A stretch of 64,000 bases of DNA from Lachnospiraceae bacterium (GTDB lineage Bacteria > Bacillota > Clostridia > Lachnospirales > Lachnospiraceae). Positions 1-8,539 of this stretch are shown one piece after another. Location: NCBI GenBank assembly GCA_024691305.1, contig JAILNS010000015.1, forward strand, positions 62,001 to 126,000, in the 5' to 3' direction. Each line of letters opens with the position of its first letter. The stretch's first letter is position 1. A program made the translations under genes and the position numbers. The notes beneath the pieces were generated by a model. That model was not told the origin of the DNA. It saw nothing but the letters and a program-made list of their open reading frames with translations, and did not search any database.

Positions 1-858
1 ACGGGTAATGTTGTTATCCTTAAACTTGACGGATATGTGACCAAGGGGATGGATGCTCCGAGTGATAAAGTATACCCTTATGATGTTTTGTACAAACAAT
101 ATGTTAAGGACAGGGTTTATTCCGAGGACCAGCCGGCGATGCTTGAGGCAATGAGTCTTGAGACTGTGTATGCCAAGATGCAGGAACAGGATGAATATGT
201 ATCCAGTTACCGTGTTATTGACAATGGAGAGATCCATTATTATCAGTTTACATATATTCCCGTCAATCCCGGGAATCCCGCGAGCGCCATTCTTGCAGGT
301 TTTAAAAATGTTGATGACATAGTTGAGTCGGCCAAGGAACGGGAAGCTCTGGCAGTTCTTGCGGAAACAGACATAATGACCGGAATTCTTAACCGCGGAA
401 GCGGTGAAAGAAAGGTTATAGATGCTTTGGCAAACGGCCGTATCGGTATGTTCTGCATACTTGATATAGATGACTTTAAGAATATCAACGATCATTTCGG
501 ACACAGCGTCGGTGACAAAGTTATCAGGGGGATAGCCGATATCATAAGTAATGAGTTCAGGGAAAGAGATATAGTATTCAGGCTCGGCGGAGATGAATAT
601 GCGGTCTTTGCACTTAATGTAGTTACAAAGGATGCGGCAGAGACAATAATAGAACGTGTCTTTGCAAAGATCGGTGAAATGGACCTGCCTGAACTTGGAG
701 GAAGAAAGGTAACGGTAAGTGTAGGTGCAACGATCACAAATCCGGATCACAAATTCGGGTTTGAGACAGTGTATAAACTTGCCGATTCATGTGTGTATAA
801 GAGTAAAGCCATAGACGGCTGTGCAGTAACTTTCGATGGTTCATGTATTCATAATTAA
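1..858 (+). CDS. GGDEF diguanylate cyclase, 5' end outside window
   Basis: The reading frame is open to the left edge, so this is the C-terminal 285 residues of a longer protein; a GTG at 37 is only an internal codon candidate. A PAS/PAC-like stretch is followed by a GGDEF domain that would make cyclic di-GMP from two GTP. The active-site signature reads GGDEY (codons 586-600), with Tyr in place of the usual Phe. An RERD sequence five residues upstream matches the RxxD inhibitory site that binds product. The linker residues LDIDDFKNIND are typical of active cyclases. The next gene starts inside this one (23 bases of overlap), so both probably sit in one operon with the histidine kinase. Activity is inferred from the motif; the sensory input lies outside the window. 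Confidence 0.9.
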   Translation, partial: TGNVVILKLDGYVTKGMDAPSDKVYPYDVLYKQYVKDRVYSEDQPAMLEAMSLETVYAKMQEQDEYVSSYRVIDNGEIHYYQFTYIPVNPGNPASAILAGFKNVDDIVESAKEREALAVLAETDIMTGILNRGSGERKVIDALANGRIGMFCILDIDDFKNINDHFGHSVGDKVIRGIADIISNEFRERDIVFRLGGDEYAVFALNVVTKDAAETIIERVFAKIGEMDLPELGGRKVTVSVGATITNPDHKFGFETVYKLADSCVYKSKAIDGCAVTFDGSCIHN

Positions 859-1753
859 TCCTAAATATACGGAAAAGAATTTTGCCACAAAGCTTAGGGA
901 TCGTCTGTCAAAAATCCCTGAGCTTACATATTATGTTTTTACAACAGGTGCGGCGGGAGATGAAACGGAGCTTGCGCGAACGATAGAGGAAATCTTCGAA
1001 GGAGAGCAGTACAGGATCTATTGTTGCGGAGGTATTCAGTGTGTAAGAAACATAATTAACGGCTTAAGAGACATAAGCAAGGTTGAAATTGCTGTTTTCC
1101 CGACCATGCGTATCAAATATCTGGATGCACTCGGTCCGCAGAGTGCTTTTGAAAATCTTGAAGATCTGATCAACGGCAGCATAAAACGTGTTGATTATAT
1201 CAAAACGAATCACGGTGTTGCATTAAATGTCGTTTCATTCGGGATCGATCCATATATATACAGGGTTCACAACAATATTTCGGAACTTAGGATATTCGGT
1301 AAAAGGCTTCCATGGGGGATCGCTGTCGTTTATGCACTCCTGGTTGCACCGAACTATATCTATAATCTGGAAGTAGAGGGAAAAAGTAAAGTTCAAAAGG
1401 CATCTCATATATCGGTGAGTAATGTTTTGGGCCCCGGTAAGGATTATCTTGATAAGAGTGAATATGATGTCACGGATGGTATGGCATCGTATATGCTTGC
1501 ATACAGGTTCGGATTTATAAGCCGTATCCTGTTTGCGGTAAGGATAACAAAAAATAAGATCAAATACACCGGAGAGGGCGGTCACGATGAGAAGGCCCAG
1601 ATAACCAAAGCAAAGATAAGGCATATGAACGGAGTGCCTATTTGGGGAAATATGGACGGAGAGCAGGTACTTGCTACCGAATGGAAGATAGAGGTTGTAA
1701 AACAGGGACTAAAGCTTGTAATACCTGCGGGGACTATGGATGAAAGAGCATAA
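836..1753 (+). CDS. Diacylglycerol kinase-like protein with degenerate nucleotide motif
   Basis: 305 residues with the overall pattern of the DAGK/LCB5/YegS lipid-kinase family: an N-terminal FIINPK strand, a glycine-rich turn, a central block ending in NVVSFGIDPYI, and a C-terminal NMDGE motif. The hallmark GGDGT of the family is replaced by GGIQC (about residues 65-69), and the later GTGND-type loop is replaced by TMRIKYL. Both loops normally bind ATP, so catalysis is doubtful and the protein may be a pseudokinase or lipid sensor. It overlaps the upstream GGDEF gene by 23 bases and the downstream histidine kinase by 14 bases, which implies translational coupling. Family assignment is by motif pattern; the function is unknown. 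Confidence 0.72.
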   Translation: MVHVFIINPKYTEKNFATKLRDRLSKIPELTYYVFTTGAAGDETELARTIEEIFEGEQYRIYCCGGIQCVRNIINGLRDISKVEIAVFPTMRIKYLDALGPQSAFENLEDLINGSIKRVDYIKTNHGVALNVVSFGIDPYIYRVHNNISELRIFGKRLPWGIAVVYALLVAPNYIYNLEVEGKSKVQKASHISVSNVLGPGKDYLDKSEYDVTDGMASYMLAYRFGFISRILFAVRITKNKIKYTGEGGHDEKAQITKAKIRHMNGVPIWGNMDGEQVLATEWKIEVVKQGLKLVIPAGTMDERA

Positions 1754-4199
1754 ACTTGGGCTTTCTGCCAACTTAATATGCGCTTTTCTGGTGATGATCA
1801 TATATGCCATCATCATTAATACTGACGGCCATCTGAACATCGACAGCATCATATTTCTTAATCTGTATCTGATAGTGGATGTTGCTGCGATCATAGTGGG
1901 TATGTTATGTTTCGATTCATATCCCTGGGTTCCGAAGGTTGTTTTTCTGGCTCTCTATGAATCCCTTTGCGTTGTTTCGCTTTTTGTAAACGGCAGCAAC
2001 TATATGATGTTTCAGCTTATGATGCTTTCACTGGGCGCCATAGCGCTGCTTTTTAGCAGACATCTGTTCAATATAGCCATGATAGTCGATGTATTTCTCG
2101 CGATATTATTATGGTTTATACATATTCCCGGCGTAACGTATGTTTACAATCTCAGAGATTACCTTTTAAATATTCTGTGTATGTTTGTGGAATACGTTGT
2201 TTTGTATGTGGTTCAGGGGATATTATCCGAAAGAGCACTGGTTTCCGGGGAAAGTACAAGAACAGTTGAGGAACTGATAAGGGTAATAGGCGCAAAAAGA
2301 GAATCCGCATACGAAGCAAGCCAGGCCAAGAGTGTTTTTCTGGCTAATATGTCGCATGAGATAAGAACTCCCATAAATGCGATCCTTGGCTTTAATGAAA
2401 TGATCCTAAGGGAAAATGCAGATCCTAACGTAAATGATTTTGCTATGGATATAAGGAGCTCCGGAAACTCGCTTCTTTCACTGATCAATGATATTTTGGA
2501 TTTTTCCAAGATAGAAGCGGGCAAAATGGAAATAGTGCCTGTTACCTATGATTTTAGCAGCATGCTAAACGATATGATCAACATAGTAGGATACCGCGCC
2601 ATGACAAAAGGGCTTAGCATTGAAACCGATGTGGATCCTACGATGCCTCATCTGTTATACGGAGATGAGGTCAGGATAAAACAGATAATCACCAATATAC
2701 TTACAAATGCCGTAAAGTACACCGATGACGGATATGTTAATCTGACGGTCGATCACAGGCAGGTGGATGACTATCAGATAGATATGATCGTAAAGGTCAC
2801 AGATACCGGACAGGGAATAAGACCTGAAGATATCGAGAAGTTATATATGCCGTTTGAAAGGCTTGAAACCGTAAAAAACAGGAATGTGGAAGGATCGGGA
2901 CTCGGACTTCCGCTTACCAGGACACTGCTTGAACTTATGGGATCCTCGTTGGAGATCGAGTCGGAATACGGGATCGGCAGTACATTCTCTTTTGTGCTGA
3001 GGCAGGAAGTTGAAAACTGGGAGCCCATAGGGTCTCTCGATGAAGCCTTTAAACGAGTTAAGAATGCCGCACCCGAAAAGAGGACTTACTTCAAGGCTCC
3101 TGCAGCCAGAATCCTTACAGTCGATGATATCCCGATAAATATCAAGGTTTTCCAGTCGCTTCTTAAGAGGACCGAGATACTTATTGATACGGCATCAAGT
3201 GGAATGGAATCCCTGGCCATGATGCGTAAAGTCAAATACGATGTGATCTTTATGGATCATATGATGCCTGAAATGGACGGTGTGGAGACACTGGAACGCA
3301 TGAAAGGTGACAGATTTAATGTAAACAGATTTGTCACACCCGTGATCGCACTCACCGCAAATGCTGTTTCCGGTGCCAGAGAACTGTATATGGAAAAAGG
3401 TTTTGAGGATTATCTGACGAAACCTATAGATTCCTTAAAACTTGAGGCTATATTACTTAAATATCTGGATCCAAGCCTTGTTACTATACTTGAAGAGGAA
3501 CCTGAAGATACCGATGTCATAGATACTACATCAAATAAAACTGCAGTTGAACTTACCGAAACATCGACAGGCAATGGTGAAAAAGAGGATGAGATAATAT
3601 CCAAACTTCGCCTGATCGAAGATATTGATGTCGATGCAGGAATTGAAACTTCCGGAGGAGCCGATATATTTGAGGATGTTGTAAGGGATTATTCGGAAAC
3701 CGTGGGGCAATATTCCGATCGCATCGAAAACTTTTATATTGAAAGAGATGTTGATAATTACCGTATCCAGGTTCATGCACTAAAGAGCATTTCACGTCTG
3801 GCAGGCGCGCTTAAGATTTCCGAACTGGCAAGGGAACTGGAGGCGGCAGCCGATGCGGGAAATCTTGAATTTATACAGGCAAATACCGTAAGTCTTTTGT
3901 GCTCATACAGAAAACTGGGAAGCAGGTTGTCCGAAATATTCGGAGAGCCGGGCAAGGCGGAAGTTATGGATGACAGACCCCTGATAGACACGGATATGCT
4001 AAAAGATGCATATGCGACCATGAGAGAAGCAGTTGCATCTTTTGACTATGATTTGATAGAATCTGTAATGAGTGAACTGGAAAATTATGCTATAACGGAA
4101 GAATATAAAGATTCATATGAGCGTATCAAAACGCTTATCGCAGAAGTTAATTTTGATGATCTTGCAGTAGTATTGGATGAGGCTTTAGGAAGATCCTGA
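1740..4199 (+). CDS. Membrane hybrid histidine kinase with receiver and Hpt domains
   Basis: 819 residues. The first 165 or so form five or six membrane segments. A HisKA dimerisation domain follows with its phospho-acceptor His206 in MSHEIRTP, then a HATPase domain with N box (NILTNAVKYTDDG), G1 (DTGQGI) and G2 (GSGLGLPL). A receiver domain has phospho-acceptor Asp506 (FMDHMMPEMDG) and the conserved Lys in YLTKP. A C-terminal Hpt-like domain carries His679 in HALKSISRLAGA. The whole phosphorelay is therefore in one chain, and no separate response regulator is adjacent. It starts inside the DAGK-like gene and its TGA overlaps the ATG of the CotH gene. The signal sensed is unknown; there is no large extracellular domain, so a membrane or intracellular cue is likely. 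Confidence 0.95.
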   Translation: MKEHKLGLSANLICAFLVMIIYAIIINTDGHLNIDSIIFLNLYLIVDVAAIIVGMLCFDSYPWVPKVVFLALYESLCVVSLFVNGSNYMMFQLMMLSLGAIALLFSRHLFNIAMIVDVFLAILLWFIHIPGVTYVYNLRDYLLNILCMFVEYVVLYVVQGILSERALVSGESTRTVEELIRVIGAKRESAYEASQAKSVFLANMSHEIRTPINAILGFNEMILRENADPNVNDFAMDIRSSGNSLLSLINDILDFSKIEAGKMEIVPVTYDFSSMLNDMINIVGYRAMTKGLSIETDVDPTMPHLLYGDEVRIKQIITNILTNAVKYTDDGYVNLTVDHRQVDDYQIDMIVKVTDTGQGIRPEDIEKLYMPFERLETVKNRNVEGSGLGLPLTRTLLELMGSSLEIESEYGIGSTFSFVLRQEVENWEPIGSLDEAFKRVKNAAPEKRTYFKAPAARILTVDDIPINIKVFQSLLKRTEILIDTASSGMESLAMMRKVKYDVIFMDHMMPEMDGVETLERMKGDRFNVNRFVTPVIALTANAVSGARELYMEKGFEDYLTKPIDSLKLEAILLKYLDPSLVTILEEEPEDTDVIDTTSNKTAVELTETSTGNGEKEDEIISKLRLIEDIDVDAGIETSGGADIFEDVVRDYSETVGQYSDRIENFYIERDVDNYRIQVHALKSISRLAGALKISELARELEAAADAGNLEFIQANTVSLLCSYRKLGSRLSEIFGEPGKAEVMDDRPLIDTDMLKDAYATMREAVASFDYDLIESVMSELENYAITEEYKDSYERIKTLIAEVNFDDLAVVLDEALGRS

Positions 4200-5869
4200 T
4201 GTTTGGTTTTAATAAGTTTATTAAGAAGGCTGTCATATATACAGCAGTGATGCTGCTTAGCATATGTTTCTTTGGGACAGTTTGCTCCAAAGATATAACG
4301 GCAGCGGATACAGATCCCGGGATTTACGTTTATATTCCCTTTGGAGAGGGAAGAAGCGTTAATATCTTTCCCATAAGCAAGGGGGAGAAAAATTATCTTT
4401 TCCTTCCTTCGAGCATGTCTCCTTCGGGTGTGATATTCCATTATGATACCGAAAAAGTTTCTGTTACCTTTACGGATGGCAATATTCTTGAATCCGATAA
4501 GGTGACCGATATAACGCCCTATCTGTCCGCAGATACAGGAGATGGCAGCCGGACCGTAAAATTTGCTGTTACCAAGAACGGAGTAAGCAGCGAATATGAG
4601 CTGCATGTGATGCAGTCTTCTGATATTCCCGGAATATATATAAACAGTTCGGATAAGACCCGGGGAAGAGAATTTGTCGATGAGTCAAAATCCAATAAAG
4701 GTTCCGGAACGCTGACCATGATAACGGAAGCGGGAAATGTTGTATATGACGGTGAACTCACACAGATAAAGGCCCGGGGAAATACGACATTTAATGCCGA
4801 TAAAAAAGCTTATCAGATAAAACTCGGAAGTTCCGTAGACCTGACACAGTCTGCAGGAACCAATGCAAATAAGACCTGGATACTTCTTGCAAATGCTTAT
4901 GATCCTACTCTTATACATAATACCTGTGCCTATGATATGGCTTCGGCGTTTGGACTTAATTCACCGGATTGCCGTCCTGTAGACCTGTATTATGATGGAG
5001 CATACAGAGGTAATTACCTGCTTTGTGAGAAAGTTCAGGTAGGTACAGGTCGCGTGGATATTCCGGATCTGTCAAAAGACAATGAAAAAGCAAATCCGGA
5101 TAAAGATCTTGATAAACTTTCAACCGCGACGGGAGCTAACAGCTATGGAAATATATATCAATATGTGACCGGAATGAAGACTCCCGAAAAATATGACGGG
5201 GGATATCTTCTTGAACTCGATACCGCATATTATAAGGGAGAGAGATGCTATTTTATCACATCCACCGGTGTTGCATTTACGGTAAAAAGTCCCGAAAACT
5301 GTTCTAAAGAAGAAATGATCTATATTTCCGAATATGTGGAAGAGATCGTCAGAGCTTCACTTAACGGCGGTGTCTGCCCCGATAATGAAAAAAGCCTGTG
5401 GGATTATATAGATATAAAATCACTTGCCCGTTTCTTTGTACTTCAGGAAACTGTTGCCAATGCAGATTCGTTCTCCAGTTCAAATTACTTTTATTTAAGA
5501 CCTGACGGTTCGGCGATGATGGCAGGACCGGTATGGGATTTTGATGATTCTTTCGGCATACGTGAAGACAGATCTTCGACGGAGGGCTTTATAGGCGGAG
5601 CTTTCATAGAGCCTTTTATGAATCTTCCCGAATTCAGAAAAGAAGTCAAGAAATTCGTTAATTCAAACACATACAACAAAGCCACAGGAGGGAAAGTTGA
5701 TTCATATGTCTCAAAGATCAGTGCATCACAGAAGATGAACCGTATACTATGGAATGAGTCGTCTCAGATGTTTAATAAACTGGAGAGTTATGACGCCGAT
5801 GTGGCATATATGAAGAATTTTGCATCCGGAAGAGTTAAGTGGCTTAAGGGTGTATTTGCCACATGGTAA
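4199..5869 (+). CDS. CotH-family secreted kinase-like protein
   Basis: 556 residues with an N-terminal hydrophobic signal segment (about residues 10-30), so probably exported. A beta-rich region follows, then a CotH domain with the family signatures KARGNTTF (191-198), WILLANAYDPTLI, VDLYYDGAYRGNYLLCEKV and, near the C-terminus, the acidic PVWDFDDSFG (Asp447, Asp449, Asp450). In the family CotH of Bacillus spores the equivalent aspartates bind metal and support protein phosphorylation. In non-sporulating clostridia CotH proteins occur at the cell surface with uncertain substrates. The ATG overlaps the stop of the histidine-kinase gene as TGATG, so translation is coupled. No terminator is obvious after the gene. 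Confidence 0.88.
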   Translation: MFGFNKFIKKAVIYTAVMLLSICFFGTVCSKDITAADTDPGIYVYIPFGEGRSVNIFPISKGEKNYLFLPSSMSPSGVIFHYDTEKVSVTFTDGNILESDKVTDITPYLSADTGDGSRTVKFAVTKNGVSSEYELHVMQSSDIPGIYINSSDKTRGREFVDESKSNKGSGTLTMITEAGNVVYDGELTQIKARGNTTFNADKKAYQIKLGSSVDLTQSAGTNANKTWILLANAYDPTLIHNTCAYDMASAFGLNSPDCRPVDLYYDGAYRGNYLLCEKVQVGTGRVDIPDLSKDNEKANPDKDLDKLSTATGANSYGNIYQYVTGMKTPEKYDGGYLLELDTAYYKGERCYFITSTGVAFTVKSPENCSKEEMIYISEYVEEIVRASLNGGVCPDNEKSLWDYIDIKSLARFFVLQETVANADSFSSSNYFYLRPDGSAMMAGPVWDFDDSFGIREDRSSTEGFIGGAFIEPFMNLPEFRKEVKKFVNSNTYNKATGGKVDSYVSKISASQKMNRILWNESSQMFNKLESYDADVAYMKNFASGRVKWLKGVFATW

Positions 5870-5885
5870 GGCATCTATATCTTAA

Positions 5886-5914
5886 TTGACATTTGATCTT
5901 CTTTGGGGTAATAT
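5886..5914 (+). promoter_or_regulatory. Sigma-70 type promoter of tRNA-Leu
   Basis: TTGACA at 5886-5891 and TATAAT-like TATAT/TAATAT at 5909-5914 are separated by exactly 17 bases. This is a near-consensus housekeeping promoter placed 13 bases before the tRNA, so transcription would start a few bases upstream of the mature 5' end. Confidence 0.85.
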
Positions 5915-5926
5915 ACAGTTTGTCGC

Positions 5927-6010
5927 GCAGGAATGGCGGAATTGGCAGACGCGCACGGTTCAGGTCCGTGTGGTAGCAATACCATGAGAGTTCAAGTCTC
6001 TTTTCCTGCA
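5927..6010 (+). tRNA. tRNA-Leu (anticodon CAG)
   Basis: Acceptor arms GCAGGAA (5927-5933) and TTCCTGC (6003-6009) pair perfectly, with discriminator A at 6010. The anticodon stem is CACGG/CCGTG around the loop TTCAGGT, giving anticodon CAG for the leucine codon CUG. A long variable arm (GTGGTAGCAATACCAT) marks it as class II, as expected for leucine. The T arm is GAGAG-TTCAAGT-CTCTT. The CCA end is not encoded. It is a single tRNA unit between its own promoter and terminator. Confidence 0.97.
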
Positions 6011-6024
6011 CTTCATTTAAAAGG

Positions 6025-6052
6025 CCGCCGACAAAATGATCGGCGGTTTTTT
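6025..6052 (+). terminator. Rho-independent terminator after tRNA-Leu
   Basis: CCGCCGA (6025-6031) pairs with TCGGCGG (6040-6046) across an 8-base loop and is followed directly by six T residues. It ends the tRNA transcription unit 15 bases downstream of the mature 3' end. Confidence 0.93.
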
Positions 6053-6087
6053 ATGTTTCAATAAACCGGTCTGTTAGGAGGACAAAG

Positions 6088-6408
6088 ATGGCTGACGTTA
6101 TAGAATTCAGATATGATACACAATTGCTGCTTGATAAGTATAATACCGAAGGTGTGGATGTTGATGACCTGGCCGATGATCTTGTTGACGAAGTGAGAGA
6201 TCATATTCTTGAGTGCTTTAAAGGCGATTGCCTTGTAGTCGCCGGCGACAGCGGGGAAGATGATGTGGCAGGAGAAAAGGCTATCCTTAAACTCCATTTT
6301 CACACCAATGAGCCCTGGCTCGTGCTCGAATACTGCAGAACACTCGGCGAGATATACGATATAGTCGTAGAGGATATGGACAGACAGTCCAGAGGCTTAA
6401 AGGGCTGA
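6088..6408 (+). CDS. Small protein resembling the C-terminal part of FakA
   Basis: 106 residues behind a strong ribosome-binding site (AGGAGG at 6077-6082). Residues from about 44 (GDCLVVAGD) through LHFHTNEP, VLEYCRTLGEIYDIVVEDM and RQSRGL match the layout of the C-terminal end of DAK2/YloV-type fatty-acid kinase FakA, where GDSLVVVGD, VHVHTNDP and IENMREQ occur. No kinase (DAK2) domain is present, and the gene is complete with its own start, so it is a free-standing domain and not obviously a fragment. It lies between the tRNA terminator and trpS. The role is unknown; a FakB-binding or acyl-phosphate-related function is only a guess. Resemblance is by eye. Confidence 0.72.
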   Translation: MADVIEFRYDTQLLLDKYNTEGVDVDDLADDLVDEVRDHILECFKGDCLVVAGDSGEDDVAGEKAILKLHFHTNEPWLVLEYCRTLGEIYDIVVEDMDRQSRGLKG

Positions 6409-6444
6409 GAAACACAGATTTGTATTGTTAGGAGAACGAAGGAT

Positions 6445-7449
6445 ATGGAAACCGAAAAGAAAATAATGCTTTCGGGCATACAACCGAGCGGAGATCTGCA
6501 TCTTGGAAATTATCTCGGTGCTATCAAGAACTGGGCTGACAGGGTTAATGAATTTGAATGCTATTATTTTATGGCAGATCTTCATACTATAACCGTAAGA
6601 CAGGATCCCAAGGACTTAAGAAGACGTTCGCTCGAGATGCTTGCGCTGTATATCGCATGTGGCCTCGATCCGGAGAAGAATACTCTTTTCTTACAGTCAC
6701 ATGTTCCGGCTCATGCACAGCTTGGATGGGTTCTTGACTGTTATACCATGTTCGGAGAGCTCAGCCGCATGACACAGTTTAAAGATAAGTCCGAAAAGCA
6801 TAAGGATAATATCAATGCCGGATTGTTCACATATCCTTCACTTATGGCTGCGGATATTCTGCTTTACCAGCCGCACTTTGTACCTGTAGGCGAAGACCAG
6901 AAGCAGCATGTTGAGTTAACAAGAGACCTTGCGATCAGATTTAATAATATATACGGCGATGTGTTCAGAGTACCCGAACCGTATATAAGCAAGGTGGGCG
7001 CAAGGATCTACGGACTTACTACTCCCACTCAGAAGATGTCCAAGTCAGAGCCCAACGGCTGTATCCTGCTGATGGATGAGCCCGATGTGATAATGAAGAA
7101 GTTTAAGAGAGCGGTCACCGATTCCGACACCGAAAACTGCGTGCGTTATGACAGAGAGAATAAGCCCGGAGTAGCCAACCTTATGGCGATATATTCAACC
7201 ATTACGGGTAAAAGCTACGAGGATATCGAAAAAGAATTTGAAGGTCAGGGATACGGAGTGTTTAAGCCTGCGGTCGGAGAAGCCGTAGTTGAAACCTTAA
7301 GACCTATCCGTGAAGAAGCTGCAAGGCTTATGGCCGATAAGGACTATTTAAACAGTGTCTATAAAGCGGGAGCGGAGAAAGCGTCATATATTGCCAATAA
7401 GACACTCAGAAAGGTTTACAAAAAAGTCGGATTTTATCAAATTCCATAA
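6445..7449 (+). CDS. trpS: Tryptophan-tRNA ligase
   Basis: 334 residues, normal length for bacterial TrpS, a class I synthetase that charges tRNA-Trp in the cytoplasm. The HIGH-equivalent HLGN is at residues 19-22 inside PSGDLHLGNYLGA and the KMSKS loop is at 197-201. The specificity region PSLMAADILLYQ and VPVGEDQKQHVELTRD are family hallmarks. A ribosome-binding site (AGGAG) precedes the ATG. The gap from the small upstream protein is 36 bases, so the two are probably co-transcribed, and no T-box leader fits between them. A terminator follows. Confidence 0.98.
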   Translation: METEKKIMLSGIQPSGDLHLGNYLGAIKNWADRVNEFECYYFMADLHTITVRQDPKDLRRRSLEMLALYIACGLDPEKNTLFLQSHVPAHAQLGWVLDCYTMFGELSRMTQFKDKSEKHKDNINAGLFTYPSLMAADILLYQPHFVPVGEDQKQHVELTRDLAIRFNNIYGDVFRVPEPYISKVGARIYGLTTPTQKMSKSEPNGCILLMDEPDVIMKKFKRAVTDSDTENCVRYDRENKPGVANLMAIYSTITGKSYEDIEKEFEGQGYGVFKPAVGEAVVETLRPIREEAARLMADKDYLNSVYKAGAEKASYIANKTLRKVYKKVGFYQIP

Positions 7450-7470
7450 TAATATAAAAGGATTTTTAAG

Positions 7471-7506
7471 GCCTGCACTGAATAATATCAGTGTAGGCTT
7501 ATTTTT
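7471..7506 (+). terminator. Terminator after trpS
   Basis: GCCTGCACTG (7471-7480) pairs with CAGTGTAGGC (7489-7498) with one G-T-type mismatch across an 8-base loop, followed by TTATTTTT. It separates trpS from the dNTPase-dnaG-rpoD unit. Confidence 0.88.
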
Positions 7507-7530
7507 GCTTTTATTACTTTTTGAAATGAT

Positions 7531-8535
7531 ATGAATATAAGACAAAATCAGGAACAGTTGGAAAAAGAATATCTGAGTGAGTTTGCAACTCTCAGTTCCG
7601 ATTCCGAAGGCAGGGTTTTTCCCGAAGAACAGTGTGATATTCGTACCGTTTTTCAAAGGGACAGGGACAGGATAATCCATTCAAAATCTTTTAGAAGACT
7701 AAAAGACAAGACTCAGGTTTTCCTGACTCCCGAAGGAGATCATTACAGGACCAGACTTACTCATACTTTGGAGGTCTCACAGACCGCAAGGACGATCGCC
7801 AAGGCACTCAGGCTTAACGAAGATCTTACCGAAGCGATCGCGCTTGGACATGATCTTGGACATACTCCTTTCGGACATGCAGGGGAGCGCGCACTTAATG
7901 ATGTATCTCCTAATGGCTTTAAACATAACGTTCAATCGGTAAGGACTGTAGATAAATTAGAGAAGAACGGTCAAGGGTTAAATCTTACAATGGAGGTAAG
8001 GGATGGGATACTGAATCATCAGACGAGCGCTCATCCTAAAACATTAGAGGGTCAGGTAGTACGACTTGCAGATAAACTTGCTTATATACATCACGACGTA
8101 GATGATGCGATACGTGCCGGTATTCTTACCGAGGATGATATCCCTGCAGGGATCACGGATATCATAGGCCATACATGTAACAAACGCCTGGATTGTTTTA
8201 TACATGATATTATTACCGCAAGCACCGGTAAAGACGAGATAAAGATGTCCGATACGATAGGCGGTGCGATGATGGACATGCGAAGTTTCATGTTTGAACG
8301 CGTCTATACCAATCCGGTTGCAAAAGCCGAGGAGGGTAAGGCAGAAGCACTGGTTAAGACACTGTATTTTTATTATCTTGATCATACGGAAATGTTACCG
8401 AGGTATTTACTTGAACTTCTTTATAAGGGTGAAGAAGTGGAGCAGATAGTATGTGATCATATTTCATCCATGACAGACAGGTATGCAACTGCTATGTATG
8501 AAGAAATTTTTGTTCCAAAGACATGGCACGGGTGA
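7531..8535 (+). CDS. Deoxyguanosinetriphosphate triphosphohydrolase-like HD protein
   Basis: 334 residues of the dGTPase family, which cleaves dNTPs to nucleoside plus triphosphate. Metal-binding HD-domain residues are visible as RLTHTLEVSQTAR, followed by the HD pair in ALGHDLGHTPFGHAGE, and a further Asp in DKLAYIHHDVDDA. The 334-residue length matches the shorter clostridial form and not the 505-residue E. coli Dgt. No strong ribosome-binding site is seen before the chosen ATG. The stop is four bases before the start of dnaG, so the enzyme is co-expressed with primase and the main sigma factor, an order common in clostridia and consistent with control of dNTP supply. Confidence 0.92.
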   Translation: MNIRQNQEQLEKEYLSEFATLSSDSEGRVFPEEQCDIRTVFQRDRDRIIHSKSFRRLKDKTQVFLTPEGDHYRTRLTHTLEVSQTARTIAKALRLNEDLTEAIALGHDLGHTPFGHAGERALNDVSPNGFKHNVQSVRTVDKLEKNGQGLNLTMEVRDGILNHQTSAHPKTLEGQVVRLADKLAYIHHDVDDAIRAGILTEDDIPAGITDIIGHTCNKRLDCFIHDIITASTGKDEIKMSDTIGGAMMDMRSFMFERVYTNPVAKAEEGKAEALVKTLYFYYLDHTEMLPRYLLELLYKGEEVEQIVCDHISSMTDRYATAMYEEIFVPKTWHG

Positions 8536-8539
8536 TCAT

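Noticed and set aside
8483..8539. Longer dnaG start at 8483
   Set aside because: It runs in the end of the dNTPase gene and adds residues that do not fit the family; ATG 8540 gives a typical DnaG N-terminus.
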